Shown here: piece after piece, positions 8,155-16,253 of the stretch | How positions within the stretch are numbered: the first letter of the stretch is position 1 | Layout: every line of letters begins with the position of its first letter | Program-made: the position numbers and the translations under genes | The notes under the pieces: model-generated | What the model saw: only the letters and a program-made list of their open reading frames with translations | The model's database searches: none | What the model was told of the DNA's origin: nothing | Assembly: GCA_031431125.1 (NCBI GenBank) | Contig: JANPCX010000012.1 | Span: forward strand, 1-64,000 | Source of the DNA: JANPCX01 sp031431125 | GTDB lineage: Bacteria > Pseudomonadota > Gammaproteobacteria > Burkholderiales > Burkholderiaceae_C | Direction: 5' to 3' | Length of the DNA: 64,000 nt

Positions 8155-10275
8155 ATGTCAGTGAGACCGCCAGAGTTTCAGGCGCCTGTTGAGGGCATGC
8201 CGTCTGAAACCTTGCTCTCGGGCGCGGCCATGGCTGCGTCCGTCCATGCCGGCGCAGGTTGGGACACACAGCCCAAAAACCTCGCGCCAGCTGCTGCATC
8301 TTGGCTCGACAAACTGCCCGGTGGTGTGTTTCAGTTGCACCGCGACGTGGACGGTCGCTGGACCTTCCCCTATGTCAACGCCGAGGTGCAACGTGTTCTG
8401 GGCATGTCGGCATCTGGGTTGCGCCGCGATGCGCGTTCAGTGCGCGCCGTGCTGCACGCCGATGATTTGGCTCAGCTGAAACTCCGACTCGATCAATCGC
8501 GCGAAACCGGTGTCACCTGGAAGGCACGTTTTCGCTTGGTGCGACAAAACGGGCCGCAGCCTTGGGTAGAAATCACCGCCACCCCCGAGAGCCTTCCTGA
8601 CACCAGCACGGTATGGAACGGCTTCCTGTTGGACGTGAATTATGAACAACACCGCCTGATCGCGGCGCAAGACAAATGCGAGCGCCATGCACAAGCCGTG
8701 CAGGCCTGCGAACTCGGGGTGATCGAGGTGGACACGGCCGCGAAACGGGTGCGTTTAGACCCCCAGGCACGGCATCAACACGGGCTGGATGCCCAGCAAG
8801 GTGATATTTCCTTGACCCACTGGCTGGACTTGCTCCGCCCCGAAGACCGCGATGCGGCCCACCGCGCGCTGAACCCAGACGTACCCGTCGCGGACCCGCC
8901 CCACAACGACATCTTGGTGGTGCAGGTGGGCTCCGTCATGCAACCTTACTCACGCACCTTGGAAATCACGCTCATTCGCGGCCATGCGGCACCCTCGCAC
9001 AATGACCATGCAGCACCGCGTTTGGGCCTGTGCCGAGACATCACCACCCAGCAACAAAAACTGGCTGAACGCAGCTACCAGCACGCGGGTGAACTGGCTG
9101 AACGCAGCCGCAGCGAGTTCCTGTCACGCATCAGCCACGAGCTGCGCACCCCGCTCAATGGCGTGCTCGGTTACGGTCAACTCATGGCGCTGGACCGCGA
9201 GCACCCCTTGCCACGCACACAAGCGCAACGTTTGGCTGTGCTGCAGGAATCCAGCGCCCGTTTGTTGTCCATGATTGACCAACTGCTGGAAGTCAGTGGC
9301 ATAGAGCAAGGTCAGGTGGAACTGCGCCCAGAAGTGGTGGACCTGCGCCCCTTGATTGCGCGCTGTGTGCAAAATGCTGCGCCCATGGCCCAGGCACGCG
9401 ACATCAGCATCGAAGTCTCCCTGGGCGACGAGGAAGTGGACTCCCTCGGTGCCATCGAGCCCGCCCATGTTCGCGCCGACCCGTTGGCCTTGGAGCAAGT
9501 CATCAATGCCTTGCTGTCAAATGCCATCAAATTCAACCGCAGCCCGGGCCGCGTGCGCATTCGTTATGTGAAGGCCGAAATGGGCACGGTGTTGATCGAT
9601 GACACGGGTGAAGGTTTGTCCACAGAACAACTCAGCCAACTTTTCCAGCCACTGAACCGTTTGGGCGCCGAGCGCACGCGCATCCCTGGCCATGGTCTCG
9701 GTTTGACGACAGCACGCAAACTGACCCAGGCCATGGGCGGAAAACTCAAGGCATGGTCGCAAATGGGCACGGGTTCGCGTTTTGCGGTGTCGCTGGCCTT
9801 GGCCAAGGCTGAGCGACCAGTAGGTGCACCAGAATCTGATTTCACAGGTCTCGTTCCCTCGCAATTCGATGGCGGTGTACAACACGTGGTCCTCTATGTG
9901 GAAGACGACGAGGTCAACACCACCCTCATGGAGCAAGTGTTTCTGATGCGCCCCGAATGGCGTTTGGTGACTGCGGCCACTGGCGAGGATGGCATTGCCG
10001 CCGCCCTCACGCACTTGCCTGAACTGGCCCTGATCGACATTGGCCTGCCTGGCATCTCGGGCATCGAAGTGATGCAGAAAATCAAAGGGGATCTGCGAAC
10101 CCAGCACATCCACTGTGTGGCGCTCAGTGCTGACACCTCGGCCGAGTCCATAGCCCGCGCACAAGCCGCAGGCTTTGAAGACTACTGGACCAAACCCTTT
10201 GACATTGTCACCATGGTCCACCGGCTGAAAACGCTGTTGGGCACGACCGAGGCTCACCGACAATCGCTGGGATGA
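8155..10275 (+). CDS. Hybrid sensor histidine kinase/response regulator
   Basis: The product is about 706 residues from the ATG at 8155, which has a GGAGAGTGGGA site just upstream; a TTG at 8140 is less likely. After a variable N-terminus there is a PAS-type sensor region (about residues 60-175), then a phosphoacceptor HisKA motif SHELRTPLNG with H328. An ATPase domain follows (ALLSNAIKFN, DTGEGLS, GHGLGLTTARKL), then a C-terminal receiver domain with VLYVEDD, phospho-acceptor D628 in ALIDIGLPG and the conserved Lys in WTKPFD. No transmembrane helix is evident, so it is probably a cytosolic sensor. It overlaps the next gene by four bases. A partner regulator or phosphotransfer protein is not nearby. 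Confidence 0.93.
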   Translation: MSVRPPEFQAPVEGMPSETLLSGAAMAASVHAGAGWDTQPKNLAPAAASWLDKLPGGVFQLHRDVDGRWTFPYVNAEVQRVLGMSASGLRRDARSVRAVLHADDLAQLKLRLDQSRETGVTWKARFRLVRQNGPQPWVEITATPESLPDTSTVWNGFLLDVNYEQHRLIAAQDKCERHAQAVQACELGVIEVDTAAKRVRLDPQARHQHGLDAQQGDISLTHWLDLLRPEDRDAAHRALNPDVPVADPPHNDILVVQVGSVMQPYSRTLEITLIRGHAAPSHNDHAAPRLGLCRDITTQQQKLAERSYQHAGELAERSRSEFLSRISHELRTPLNGVLGYGQLMALDREHPLPRTQAQRLAVLQESSARLLSMIDQLLEVSGIEQGQVELRPEVVDLRPLIARCVQNAAPMAQARDISIEVSLGDEEVDSLGAIEPAHVRADPLALEQVINALLSNAIKFNRSPGRVRIRYVKAEMGTVLIDDTGEGLSTEQLSQLFQPLNRLGAERTRIPGHGLGLTTARKLTQAMGGKLKAWSQMGTGSRFAVSLALAKAERPVGAPESDFTGLVPSQFDGGVQHVVLYVEDDEVNTTLMEQVFLMRPEWRLVTAATGEDGIAAALTHLPELALIDIGLPGISGIEVMQKIKGDLRTQHIHCVALSADTSAESIARAQAAGFEDYWTKPFDIVTMVHRLKTLLGTTEAHRQSLG

Positions 10276-11093
10276 ATCTGATCGGTGTCGACTTTTCAAG
10301 CAGCCCCAACAAACGCAAACCCATTGTGGTGGCCCACGGGCAAAACGTCGCCCAAGGTTTACTTCAGCTGCAAAGCCTGCAAAGTTTCGAGTCGCTCAGT
10401 GCTTTCGGCCAGTGGCTCAAGCAGCCAGGGTCCTGGGTCGGCGGATTTGACTTCCCCTTTGGCCTGCCGCGCGAACTCGTGCAACACCTGGGCTGGCCGC
10501 TGCAATGGCATGCATTGATCACGCACTACAGCCGCCTCACCCGCGCCGAGATTCGCGACACATTTGCAGCGTTTTGCAATGCACGTCCCACTGGGGGCAA
10601 ATTCGCCCACCGTGCCTGTGATGGCCCTGCGGGCTCCTCGCCTTCGATGAAGTGGGTCAATCCACCCGTGGCCTACATGCTGCACGCTGGCGTGCCGCTG
10701 CTGCTGCAAGCAGGCATTGACCTGCCAGGCCTGCACCAGGGCGATGCCGAGCGCGTAGCGCTGGAGGCCTACCCCGGTTTGTTGGCAAGAGAAATTCTCG
10801 GCACCCGCTCCTACAAAAGCGATGACAAGAACAAACAGACACCGGAGCGCCTGATCGCACGCAAAGACTTGGTCAACGCCTTGGAGCTGGGTCAAACCCG
10901 CCTGGCCTTGCGTCTGCGCTTGAGCCATGCCCAACGCGAAACCTTGGTCGCCGACGCTTCGGGTGACCGCTTGGACGCGGCGCTTTGTTTGATGCAGGCG
11001 GCGTGGGCGCAAAACCAACCCGACTGGGGGCTACCGGATGACGTCGATGCACTGGAGGGTTGGATTGTGTCGGCGGTGGCGACGACCAGCTGA
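10272..11093 (+). CDS. DUF429 family protein (RNase H-like fold)
   Basis: This 273-residue protein begins MNLIGVDFSSSPN, the first strand and acidic residue of the DUF429 predicted RNase H-like nuclease family. GGFDFPFGLPREL and DRLDAALCLMQAAW match other acidic motifs of the family. Substrate and role are unknown. The ATG overlaps the TGA of the histidine kinase (ATGA), so the two are probably translationally coupled. A functional link between them is inference from that overlap only. Confidence 0.85.
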   Translation: MNLIGVDFSSSPNKRKPIVVAHGQNVAQGLLQLQSLQSFESLSAFGQWLKQPGSWVGGFDFPFGLPRELVQHLGWPLQWHALITHYSRLTRAEIRDTFAAFCNARPTGGKFAHRACDGPAGSSPSMKWVNPPVAYMLHAGVPLLLQAGIDLPGLHQGDAERVALEAYPGLLAREILGTRSYKSDDKNKQTPERLIARKDLVNALELGQTRLALRLRLSHAQRETLVADASGDRLDAALCLMQAAWAQNQPDWGLPDDVDALEGWIVSAVATTS

Positions 11094-11123
11094 GCACCCG
11101 AGGTCGCAAAAAATAAACACCCA

Positions 11124-11149
11124 TTTAATTCTGTATTGACAGAATTAAA
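11124..11149. promoter_or_regulatory. Perfect palindromic operator over the GbsR-family promoter
   Basis: Arms of 11 bases (11124-11134 and 11139-11149) are perfect complements around a 4-base spacer, with core TTCTGT-N4-ACAGAA. The palindrome covers a TTGACA -35 box (11136-11141); a TAGATT -10 box lies 17 bases further (11159-11164). A dimeric MarR/GbsR-type repressor bound here would block RNA polymerase. The same half-sites recur at 11761-11782, before the next gene. Confidence 0.75.
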
Positions 11150-11170
11150 AGACAAGATTAGATTACCTCC

Positions 11171-11746
11171 ATGGACCTCTCGCCTCCCCTTTCACGCTTC
11201 GTGCTTCACTGGGGCGAAATGGGCGCCCGCTGGGGGGTGAACCGAACCGTGGCGCAAATTCATGCCCTGCTCTACATCACCGGCCGCCCCATGCATGCTG
11301 AAGAAATTGCCGACACCTTGGGTGTGGCGCGCTCCAATGTGAGCAACAGCATTCGGGAGCTGCAAGGCTGGAATCTGGCCAAACTCACGCATTTGCCGGG
11401 GGATCGGCGGGACCACTTTGAAACCTCTGTTCATGTGTGGGAATTGCTGCGCACCATCGTGCGCGAGCGGCAACGCAGGGAAATTGCTCCCACCATCGAC
11501 GTGCTCACCGAGTTGTTGGCCGACCCCGCCATCAACCGCGAAAGCGCCGAGGCCAAAGTGCGCATGCGTGAAACCTTGGAGCTGCTGCAAACCCTCACGG
11601 CCTGGAGCGACGAAATGCTCAAACTCGACACCGGCACCTTGACCAAGGTACTCAAACTCGGCGCCAAGATCAAAAAGCTGCTGGGCCGCGATGGCGCAGC
11701 GCCCGGTAGCACAGCGGGCGCTGCACAGAAAACCGCGTCGTCCTGA
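11171..11746 (+). CDS. GbsR/MarR family transcriptional regulator
   Basis: The 191-residue protein has a winged helix-turn-helix (HAEEIADTLGVARSNVSNSI) at about residues 38-60 preceded by the GbsR-typical start FVLHWGEMGARWGVNRTVAQ. The C-terminal half is predicted helical and ends in a basic, then Ala/Thr-rich tail. Members are usually repressors responding to small molecules; the ligand is not evident. The promoter upstream contains a perfect palindrome, suggesting autoregulation. The predicted transcription start falls at or next to the ATG and no Shine-Dalgarno is visible, so the message may be leaderless. Confidence 0.9.
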   Translation: MDLSPPLSRFVLHWGEMGARWGVNRTVAQIHALLYITGRPMHAEEIADTLGVARSNVSNSIRELQGWNLAKLTHLPGDRRDHFETSVHVWELLRTIVRERQRREIAPTIDVLTELLADPAINRESAEAKVRMRETLELLQTLTAWSDEMLKLDTGTLTKVLKLGAKIKKLLGRDGAAPGSTAGAAQKTASS

Positions 11747-11760
11747 TTTTTTTGCCTCAA

Positions 11761-11782
11761 TATTTCTCTTTCAACAGAAATA
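11761..11782. promoter_or_regulatory. Second GbsR-type operator before the DCC gene
   Basis: TATTTCTCT and ACAGAAATA form 9-base arms (11761-11769, 11774-11782) around a 4-base spacer with one mismatch. Geometry and half-site match the perfect palindrome at 11124-11149 (TAATTCTGT-N4-ACAGAATTA). It lies 23 bases before the ATG of the next gene, in the short gap after the regulator, so the regulator plausibly controls the downstream set as well as itself. Confidence 0.65.
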
Positions 11783-11804
11783 ACAGTTTATTCAGGAATC
11801 CTCG

Positions 11805-12314
11805 ATGACTGCCGCCTACCCCCTCACCTTGCTCTATGACGCGAACTGCCCCATCTGCTCGCTCGAAATGGACCACCTGCGCGAACGTAACACCGAAGGG
11901 CGTTTGGTCTTTGTCAACATCACCGATCCGGGGTTCGACGCCAGCCATTACGGCACCAGCTTGGCAGACATGAATGCAGAAATTCACGGCGTGCAACCGG
12001 GTGGTCGTTTGCTGCGCGGCGTTGAGGTGCTGCGCCTGGCCTATGCCGCAGTGGGATTGGGCTGGGTGATGCACGCCACCGGCTGGCCTGTGCTGCGGCC
12101 CATGTTTGACCTCGTCTACCGCCTGTTTGCCAAACACCGCATGCGTTTTTCTGCCGTCTTTGGGCCCGTCATCCTCGCAGTTCGACAAAGACGGGCCACA
12201 CACCGAGCCCGAGACCTGGCGCGGCGAATGCGGGAATGCAAGGACCGCTGCCCCGTGCCGTCGCAGGACGACTCACACACACCCAATACTCAAAGAACCA
12301 AGGAAACATCATGA
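11805..12314 (+). CDS. DCC-family (DUF393) thiol-disulfide oxidoreductase-like protein
   Basis: The 169-residue protein begins with the DCC motif: LLYDANCPICSLEMDHL, in which the two Cys form a CxxC redox pair. The family has a thioredoxin-like fold and is usually annotated as thiol-disulfide oxidoreductase; substrates are unknown. GGRLLRGVEVLRLAY and the aromatic C-terminal region are usual for DUF393. An AGGAATCC ribosome site precedes the ATG. It overlaps the following SDR gene by four bases (ATGA), and a GbsR-type operator lies just upstream. It is likely the first gene of an operon running to about 16253. Confidence 0.88.
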   Translation: MTAAYPLTLLYDANCPICSLEMDHLRERNTEGRLVFVNITDPGFDASHYGTSLADMNAEIHGVQPGGRLLRGVEVLRLAYAAVGLGWVMHATGWPVLRPMFDLVYRLFAKHRMRFSAVFGPVILAVRQRRATHRARDLARRMRECKDRCPVPSQDDSHTPNTQRTKETS

Positions 12315-13657
12315 GAGTGCTTGTTGCGGGTGCCAGTGGTTGTGTCGGACACGCGGTGGTGCGGGCGCTGCGCTCGCGGGGTCATAAAGTGATTGCCGCA
12401 GGTCGGGGACTCACAGACAGCGCGAACACCCTGCACCTGGACTACAGCCATGCAGTGAACCCGACACAGTGGTCACAACGTCTACGCGAACGACACATCG
12501 ATGCGGTGGTCAACTGTGTCGGCATCCTGATGCCATCGACTGGGCAAAGTTTTGAACGGATCCACACCCAAGGCCCCATCGAGTTGTTTCGTGGCGCAGT
12601 GGCGGCAGGAGTCACCCGCGTGGTTCAAATCTCCGCCCTGGGCGTAGGTGCTGATGCCGACAGTGTGGCAACACCCTATCTGCACAGCAAACTGCTCGCC
12701 GACGAAGCACTGGCCACACTGGCGCTTGGTTGGGCCGTCCTGCGGCCCTCTCTGATTTATGGTCCAGGCAGCCAAAGCGCGGCTCTCTTTGCCACATTGG
12801 CCAGCATGCCCATCATTGCGCTGCCGGGGCGGGGGGAACAGTCTGTACAACCCATTCACGTGTACGAAGTGGCCGAAGCAGTGGCGCGATTGATCGAACA
12901 GCCTGGGGCGTTGGCGGATGTGTTTGAGATTGGCGGCGTGATCGCTCTGAGCTACCGCGAGATGCTGGGACACTACCGCGAGGCGATGGGATTGAGCCCC
13001 GCACTGTGGTTGCCAGTTCCGATGGCGATGATGCGTGCATCGGCCTGGGCCTGTGAAGCCTTGCCTCAAAAAGTGTTCTGCCGCGACACGATCAACCTTT
13101 TGGCACGTGGCCATTTGCCGCTGCCCAACTCCGCCCATGCCCTGCTTGACCGCAGCCCCAGCAGTCTCGCGCAAGGTTTGGCTGTGACACCGCCACAACC
13201 CTTGGTGGATCTGCAAGTTCACCTCAGCCCGACCGTATCGCTGCTGCTGCGCAGCAGCCTGGCCTTGATGTGGATTTACACGGCTCTCGTTGCCTTGTGG
13301 TGGCCCGAGGAGTCGGGGGTGCTCAAATTGTTGGCCTTGGGCGGGTTCTCCGGCGGCTCAGGCACAGCCGCCATGCTGTTCTCGTGCACCTTGAACACGG
13401 TGTTGGGGGTGTGGACACTGAAACGCCCCGGACCACTGGTCTACGCCTTGCAGTTCGGTGCTGTGCTGGGGTACACCGCAGCGGCAGCATGTTTTGCGCC
13501 AGCGATCGCCATCGACCACTGGGGACCGTTGGTGAAGAACGTACCCGTGCTCGGACTGATCATGCTGCTGTGGTTGGCCCCACCATCAGTGGGGCGAGCC
13601 GCCCCCCTGCGCACCCGAGTCGCCGCGTTGCCTGGACAGCGTTCAGTTTGGGGTTGA
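12311..13657 (+). CDS. SDR-family NAD(P)-binding protein fused to a DoxX-like membrane domain
   Basis: The product is about 448 residues from the ATG at 12311. The N-terminal 300 residues form an atypical short-chain dehydrogenase: nucleotide-binding VLVAGASGCVGHAVV, then NCVGIL, LRPSLIYGPGSQ and PIHVYEVAEAV, similar to complex-I-assembly/NmrA-like epimerases. The remaining 130 residues hold about four hydrophobic helices of the DoxX-like type (LLLRSSLALMWIYTALVALWW onward). The SDR-DoxX fusion is known in proteobacteria, but its reaction is not. It is translationally coupled to the DCC protein and followed by the desaturase, suggesting membrane-linked redox chemistry. Confidence 0.87.
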   Translation: MRVLVAGASGCVGHAVVRALRSRGHKVIAAGRGLTDSANTLHLDYSHAVNPTQWSQRLRERHIDAVVNCVGILMPSTGQSFERIHTQGPIELFRGAVAAGVTRVVQISALGVGADADSVATPYLHSKLLADEALATLALGWAVLRPSLIYGPGSQSAALFATLASMPIIALPGRGEQSVQPIHVYEVAEAVARLIEQPGALADVFEIGGVIALSYREMLGHYREAMGLSPALWLPVPMAMMRASAWACEALPQKVFCRDTINLLARGHLPLPNSAHALLDRSPSSLAQGLAVTPPQPLVDLQVHLSPTVSLLLRSSLALMWIYTALVALWWPEESGVLKLLALGGFSGGSGTAAMLFSCTLNTVLGVWTLKRPGPLVYALQFGAVLGYTAAAACFAPAIAIDHWGPLVKNVPVLGLIMLLWLAPPSVGRAAPLRTRVAALPGQRSVWG

Positions 13658-13691
13658 ATTTGTTCTGGTTGGCCATCTCCGGGAGAACGCC

Positions 13692-14696
13692 ATGCGCCAC
13701 GATGTCCCCACTGTGATCCCAGGGCCGGGCGCGAGCCCGGTGCTGGGTCGGGTCCACTGGTCACCTGTCAAATCACTGTGGTGGTTTGCAATGACGGCAG
13801 GCGCAGTAGCCGCACCGGCCTTCTATTGGAGCTGGACAGGGTTGGCGCTTTTTCTTTCTTTCAGCGCCGTCACACTTTGCCTCGGACATTCCTTGGGCAT
13901 GCACCGGCGCCTCATTCATCGCAGCTACGAATGCCCCCTTTGGATGGAGCACCTGTTTGTCTACCTGGGTACCTTGGTCGGCATGGCCGGTCCGGTTGGC
14001 ATGATGCGCACACACGACTTCCGCGACTGGGCACAGCGTCAACCTCACTGCCACGACTACTTCGCACACCATCGCTCGTTTTTCCACGATGCCTGGTGGC
14101 AGTTGCATTGCGATCTTGAGCTGTCGCACCCGCCTCGTTTTGAAATACCGGAATCGTTGGCCCAAGACCGATTCTTGATGTGGGTAGAACGCACATGGAT
14201 GGCACAGCAACTGCCTTGGGCATTGCTGCTCTACGGGTTGGGAGGCCTGGCTGCCGTGTTGTGGGGGGTATGCCTGCGGATGTCTGTCAGCCTCACGGGA
14301 CATTGGTTGGTGGGCCACTTTGCTCACCGCAGTGGCTCACAGCACTGGCATGTTGAAGGCGCCGCAGCGCAAGGCCACAACGTTGCAGGCTGCGGCCTCA
14401 TCACCTTCGGCGAGTGTTGGCACAACAACCACCATGCCTTTCCAGGGTCAGCAAAACTGGGGCTGTACCCTGGGCAGCCAGACCCGGGATGGTGGGTCCT
14501 CCAAACGCTCAAAGCCGCTCGATTGGTCTGGAACATCAGCCTTCCAGAATCGTTTCCACAGCGCAAAGAACTGCGGGCCGTGATTGAGAATCGCCACTAC
14601 ACAGGCGGCACCTGTCAGCCGTGCGGTGCAGTCACGGGTTTGCGACAACAGCCGTCACCCAAATCCACCGACACAGGCCAAGCGCATGAAAGATGA
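13692..14696 (+). CDS. Membrane fatty-acid (acyl) desaturase family protein
   Basis: The 334-residue protein carries the histidine boxes of membrane di-iron desaturases: H66/H71/H76 in HSLGMHRRLIH, H108 with H119/H121 and H126/H127 around HDFRDWAQRQPHCHDY, and HNNHH at 244-248. Hydrophobic segments flank these boxes. It should insert a double bond into an acyl chain at the membrane, with electrons from an unidentified donor. The tail after about residue 300 is Pro/Gln/Thr-rich and not conserved-looking. Its end overlaps the start of the SRPBCC gene by 11 bases. Regiospecificity cannot be told. Confidence 0.88.
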   Translation: MRHDVPTVIPGPGASPVLGRVHWSPVKSLWWFAMTAGAVAAPAFYWSWTGLALFLSFSAVTLCLGHSLGMHRRLIHRSYECPLWMEHLFVYLGTLVGMAGPVGMMRTHDFRDWAQRQPHCHDYFAHHRSFFHDAWWQLHCDLELSHPPRFEIPESLAQDRFLMWVERTWMAQQLPWALLLYGLGGLAAVLWGVCLRMSVSLTGHWLVGHFAHRSGSQHWHVEGAAAQGHNVAGCGLITFGECWHNNHHAFPGSAKLGLYPGQPDPGWWVLQTLKAARLVWNISLPESFPQRKELRAVIENRHYTGGTCQPCGAVTGLRQQPSPKSTDTGQAHER

Positions 14697-15738
14697 ACTG
14701 AGCGGCTTTCCACCCGAAAACCCCTATAGACCCGCCACGAAGGAAGAAAAGCTTCCCTTCGCGATGCGGTATCCAATTTTTGCCGGCATGTGTCTTGGAC
14801 TGCTATTTCGGTTGGTTTTTTCCGGACAGGCAGGCAGTAACTGGTCCGCCATGGCGGGAGCTTTTATCTACGTCACGCCCATCGCCGTCGGCATGATGAC
14901 CGTATACCTTGCCGAGCGGGTGCGCCGCAGAAGTTGGCTCTATTACTTTTTTGCCCCCATGCTCGCGACCGCTTTATTTGTTGCAGGCACCTTGCTGATC
15001 CTGATTGAAGGATGGATATGTGCGATCGTCATCATTCCAATGTTCAGTGCACTCGGAGCACTGGGAGGTTTGGTGATGGGGCTGACGTGCCGGATCACGA
15101 ATTGGCCCCGGCCCATGATTTACAGCGTAGGCGTGCTGCCACTGCTGCTGGGGGCATTCGGTTCTCACATCCCAACGCCGGACAATTTCAGCGGGGTTGA
15201 GAGAAGCATTCACATTGCAGCGCCGCCCGCGGTGGTCTGGCAACGGTTGATCCACACCGCCGAGATTGCGCCTGAAGAGTTTGAACAGGGCTGGGCCTAC
15301 CGCATTGGCGTGCCACTGCCGCTATCGGGCGAAGTGAGCGACACAGCCCGAGGCAAAGTGCGCCAGTTCCGCATGGGAAAAGGGGTTCACTTTGAAGGCG
15401 TGATCACTGACTGGGAACCTGAAACATTTGTGCGCTGGACCTATCGCTTCCAGCCAGATTCTTTTCCATCTGGCGCACTGGACGATCACGTCTTGATTGG
15501 TGGTCACTACTTTGACCTGCTAGACACCAGCTACCAACTCTCGCCACAAGGAGATGGCACACGTTTGACCATCCAGGTGCATTACCGCGTCAGCACCCAA
15601 TTCAATCTTTATGCGAACTGGGTCGCTCAAAAGCTACTCGAAAACTTCGCCGATGTGGCGTTGTCCTTTTACGGCAGGCGCAGCACCGCGGCACGATCCG
15701 CTGAAGACACCTTCAATACAAAACATTTCGGACCATGA
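14686..15738 (+). CDS. Membrane-anchored SRPBCC-domain protein
   Basis: The product is about 350 residues from the ATG at 14686. The N-terminal 170 residues contain about four hydrophobic helices (FPIFAGMCLGLLFRL-like start, AFIYVTPIAVGMMTVYLAE, MLATALFVAGTLLILIEGW, FSALGALGGLVMGL). From about residue 175 a START/SRPBCC-type domain begins (ERSIHIAAPPAVVWQRLIH), with WEPETFVRWTYRF and LIGGHYFDLLDTSY. SRPBCC domains bind hydrophobic ligands; here the ligand is unknown. It overlaps the desaturase upstream and the nuclease downstream (ATGA), so all three are probably cotranslated. Lipid handling is an inference from these neighbours. Confidence 0.82.
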   Translation: MKDELSGFPPENPYRPATKEEKLPFAMRYPIFAGMCLGLLFRLVFSGQAGSNWSAMAGAFIYVTPIAVGMMTVYLAERVRRRSWLYYFFAPMLATALFVAGTLLILIEGWICAIVIIPMFSALGALGGLVMGLTCRITNWPRPMIYSVGVLPLLLGAFGSHIPTPDNFSGVERSIHIAAPPAVVWQRLIHTAEIAPEEFEQGWAYRIGVPLPLSGEVSDTARGKVRQFRMGKGVHFEGVITDWEPETFVRWTYRFQPDSFPSGALDDHVLIGGHYFDLLDTSYQLSPQGDGTRLTIQVHYRVSTQFNLYANWVAQKLLENFADVALSFYGRRSTAARSAEDTFNTKHFGP

Positions 15739-16253
15739 ACTCAGTACTAGCGGCCACTGCAGCCTTGTGCGCCATCACGCTAACGCTCGCCTCGGCGTCG
15801 TCCATCGCCCAAGCACCGACCGATTTGCCACGGGCAGTTGTCACACGCGTCTCCGACGGGGACACCTTGTGGGTTCGGCGCGTGACCGACAGCGCCTCAC
15901 ATCGCCCCATTAAGCTGCGGCTACAAGGCATCGACGCACCGGAACGCTGCCAAGCCTGGGGGCCGCAAGCGCAACAAGCCCTTGCCAACAGGGTGCTGAA
16001 CAAAGAAGTGCAACTGCAAACGCGAGGGCATGACGACTACGAGCGCGTGTTGGGCAATGTCTGGCTGGGCGATGAAGACGTGAGCGCTTGGATGGTGGAG
16101 CACGGGCATGCTTGGAGCTACCACTACCGCCGAAGTGCGGGGCCATATGCGATGCAAGAAGACAAGGCCAGGAAAAACAAACGCGGGCTCTTTGCTGATC
16201 CGCAGGCTGTGGAGCCGCGTCAATTCCGAAAGAACAACGGGCCTTGCACGTGA
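15735..16253 (+). CDS. Secreted thermonuclease (SNase-like) family protein
   Basis: The 172-residue protein has a signal peptide (MNSVLAATAALCAITLTLASASSIAQA) followed by a staphylococcal-nuclease fold. VTRVSDGDTLWV, LRLQGIDAPERC, DDYERVLGNVW and AWMVEHGHAWSY cover the catalytic Arg, Asp and Glu positions of the family. It would act outside the inner membrane on DNA/RNA, normally Ca2+-dependent. The ATG overlaps the stop of the SRPBCC gene, making it the last gene of the run beginning at 11805. Confidence 0.88.
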   Translation: MNSVLAATAALCAITLTLASASSIAQAPTDLPRAVVTRVSDGDTLWVRRVTDSASHRPIKLRLQGIDAPERCQAWGPQAQQALANRVLNKEVQLQTRGHDDYERVLGNVWLGDEDVSAWMVEHGHAWSYHYRRSAGPYAMQEDKARKNKRGLFADPQAVEPRQFRKNNGPCT

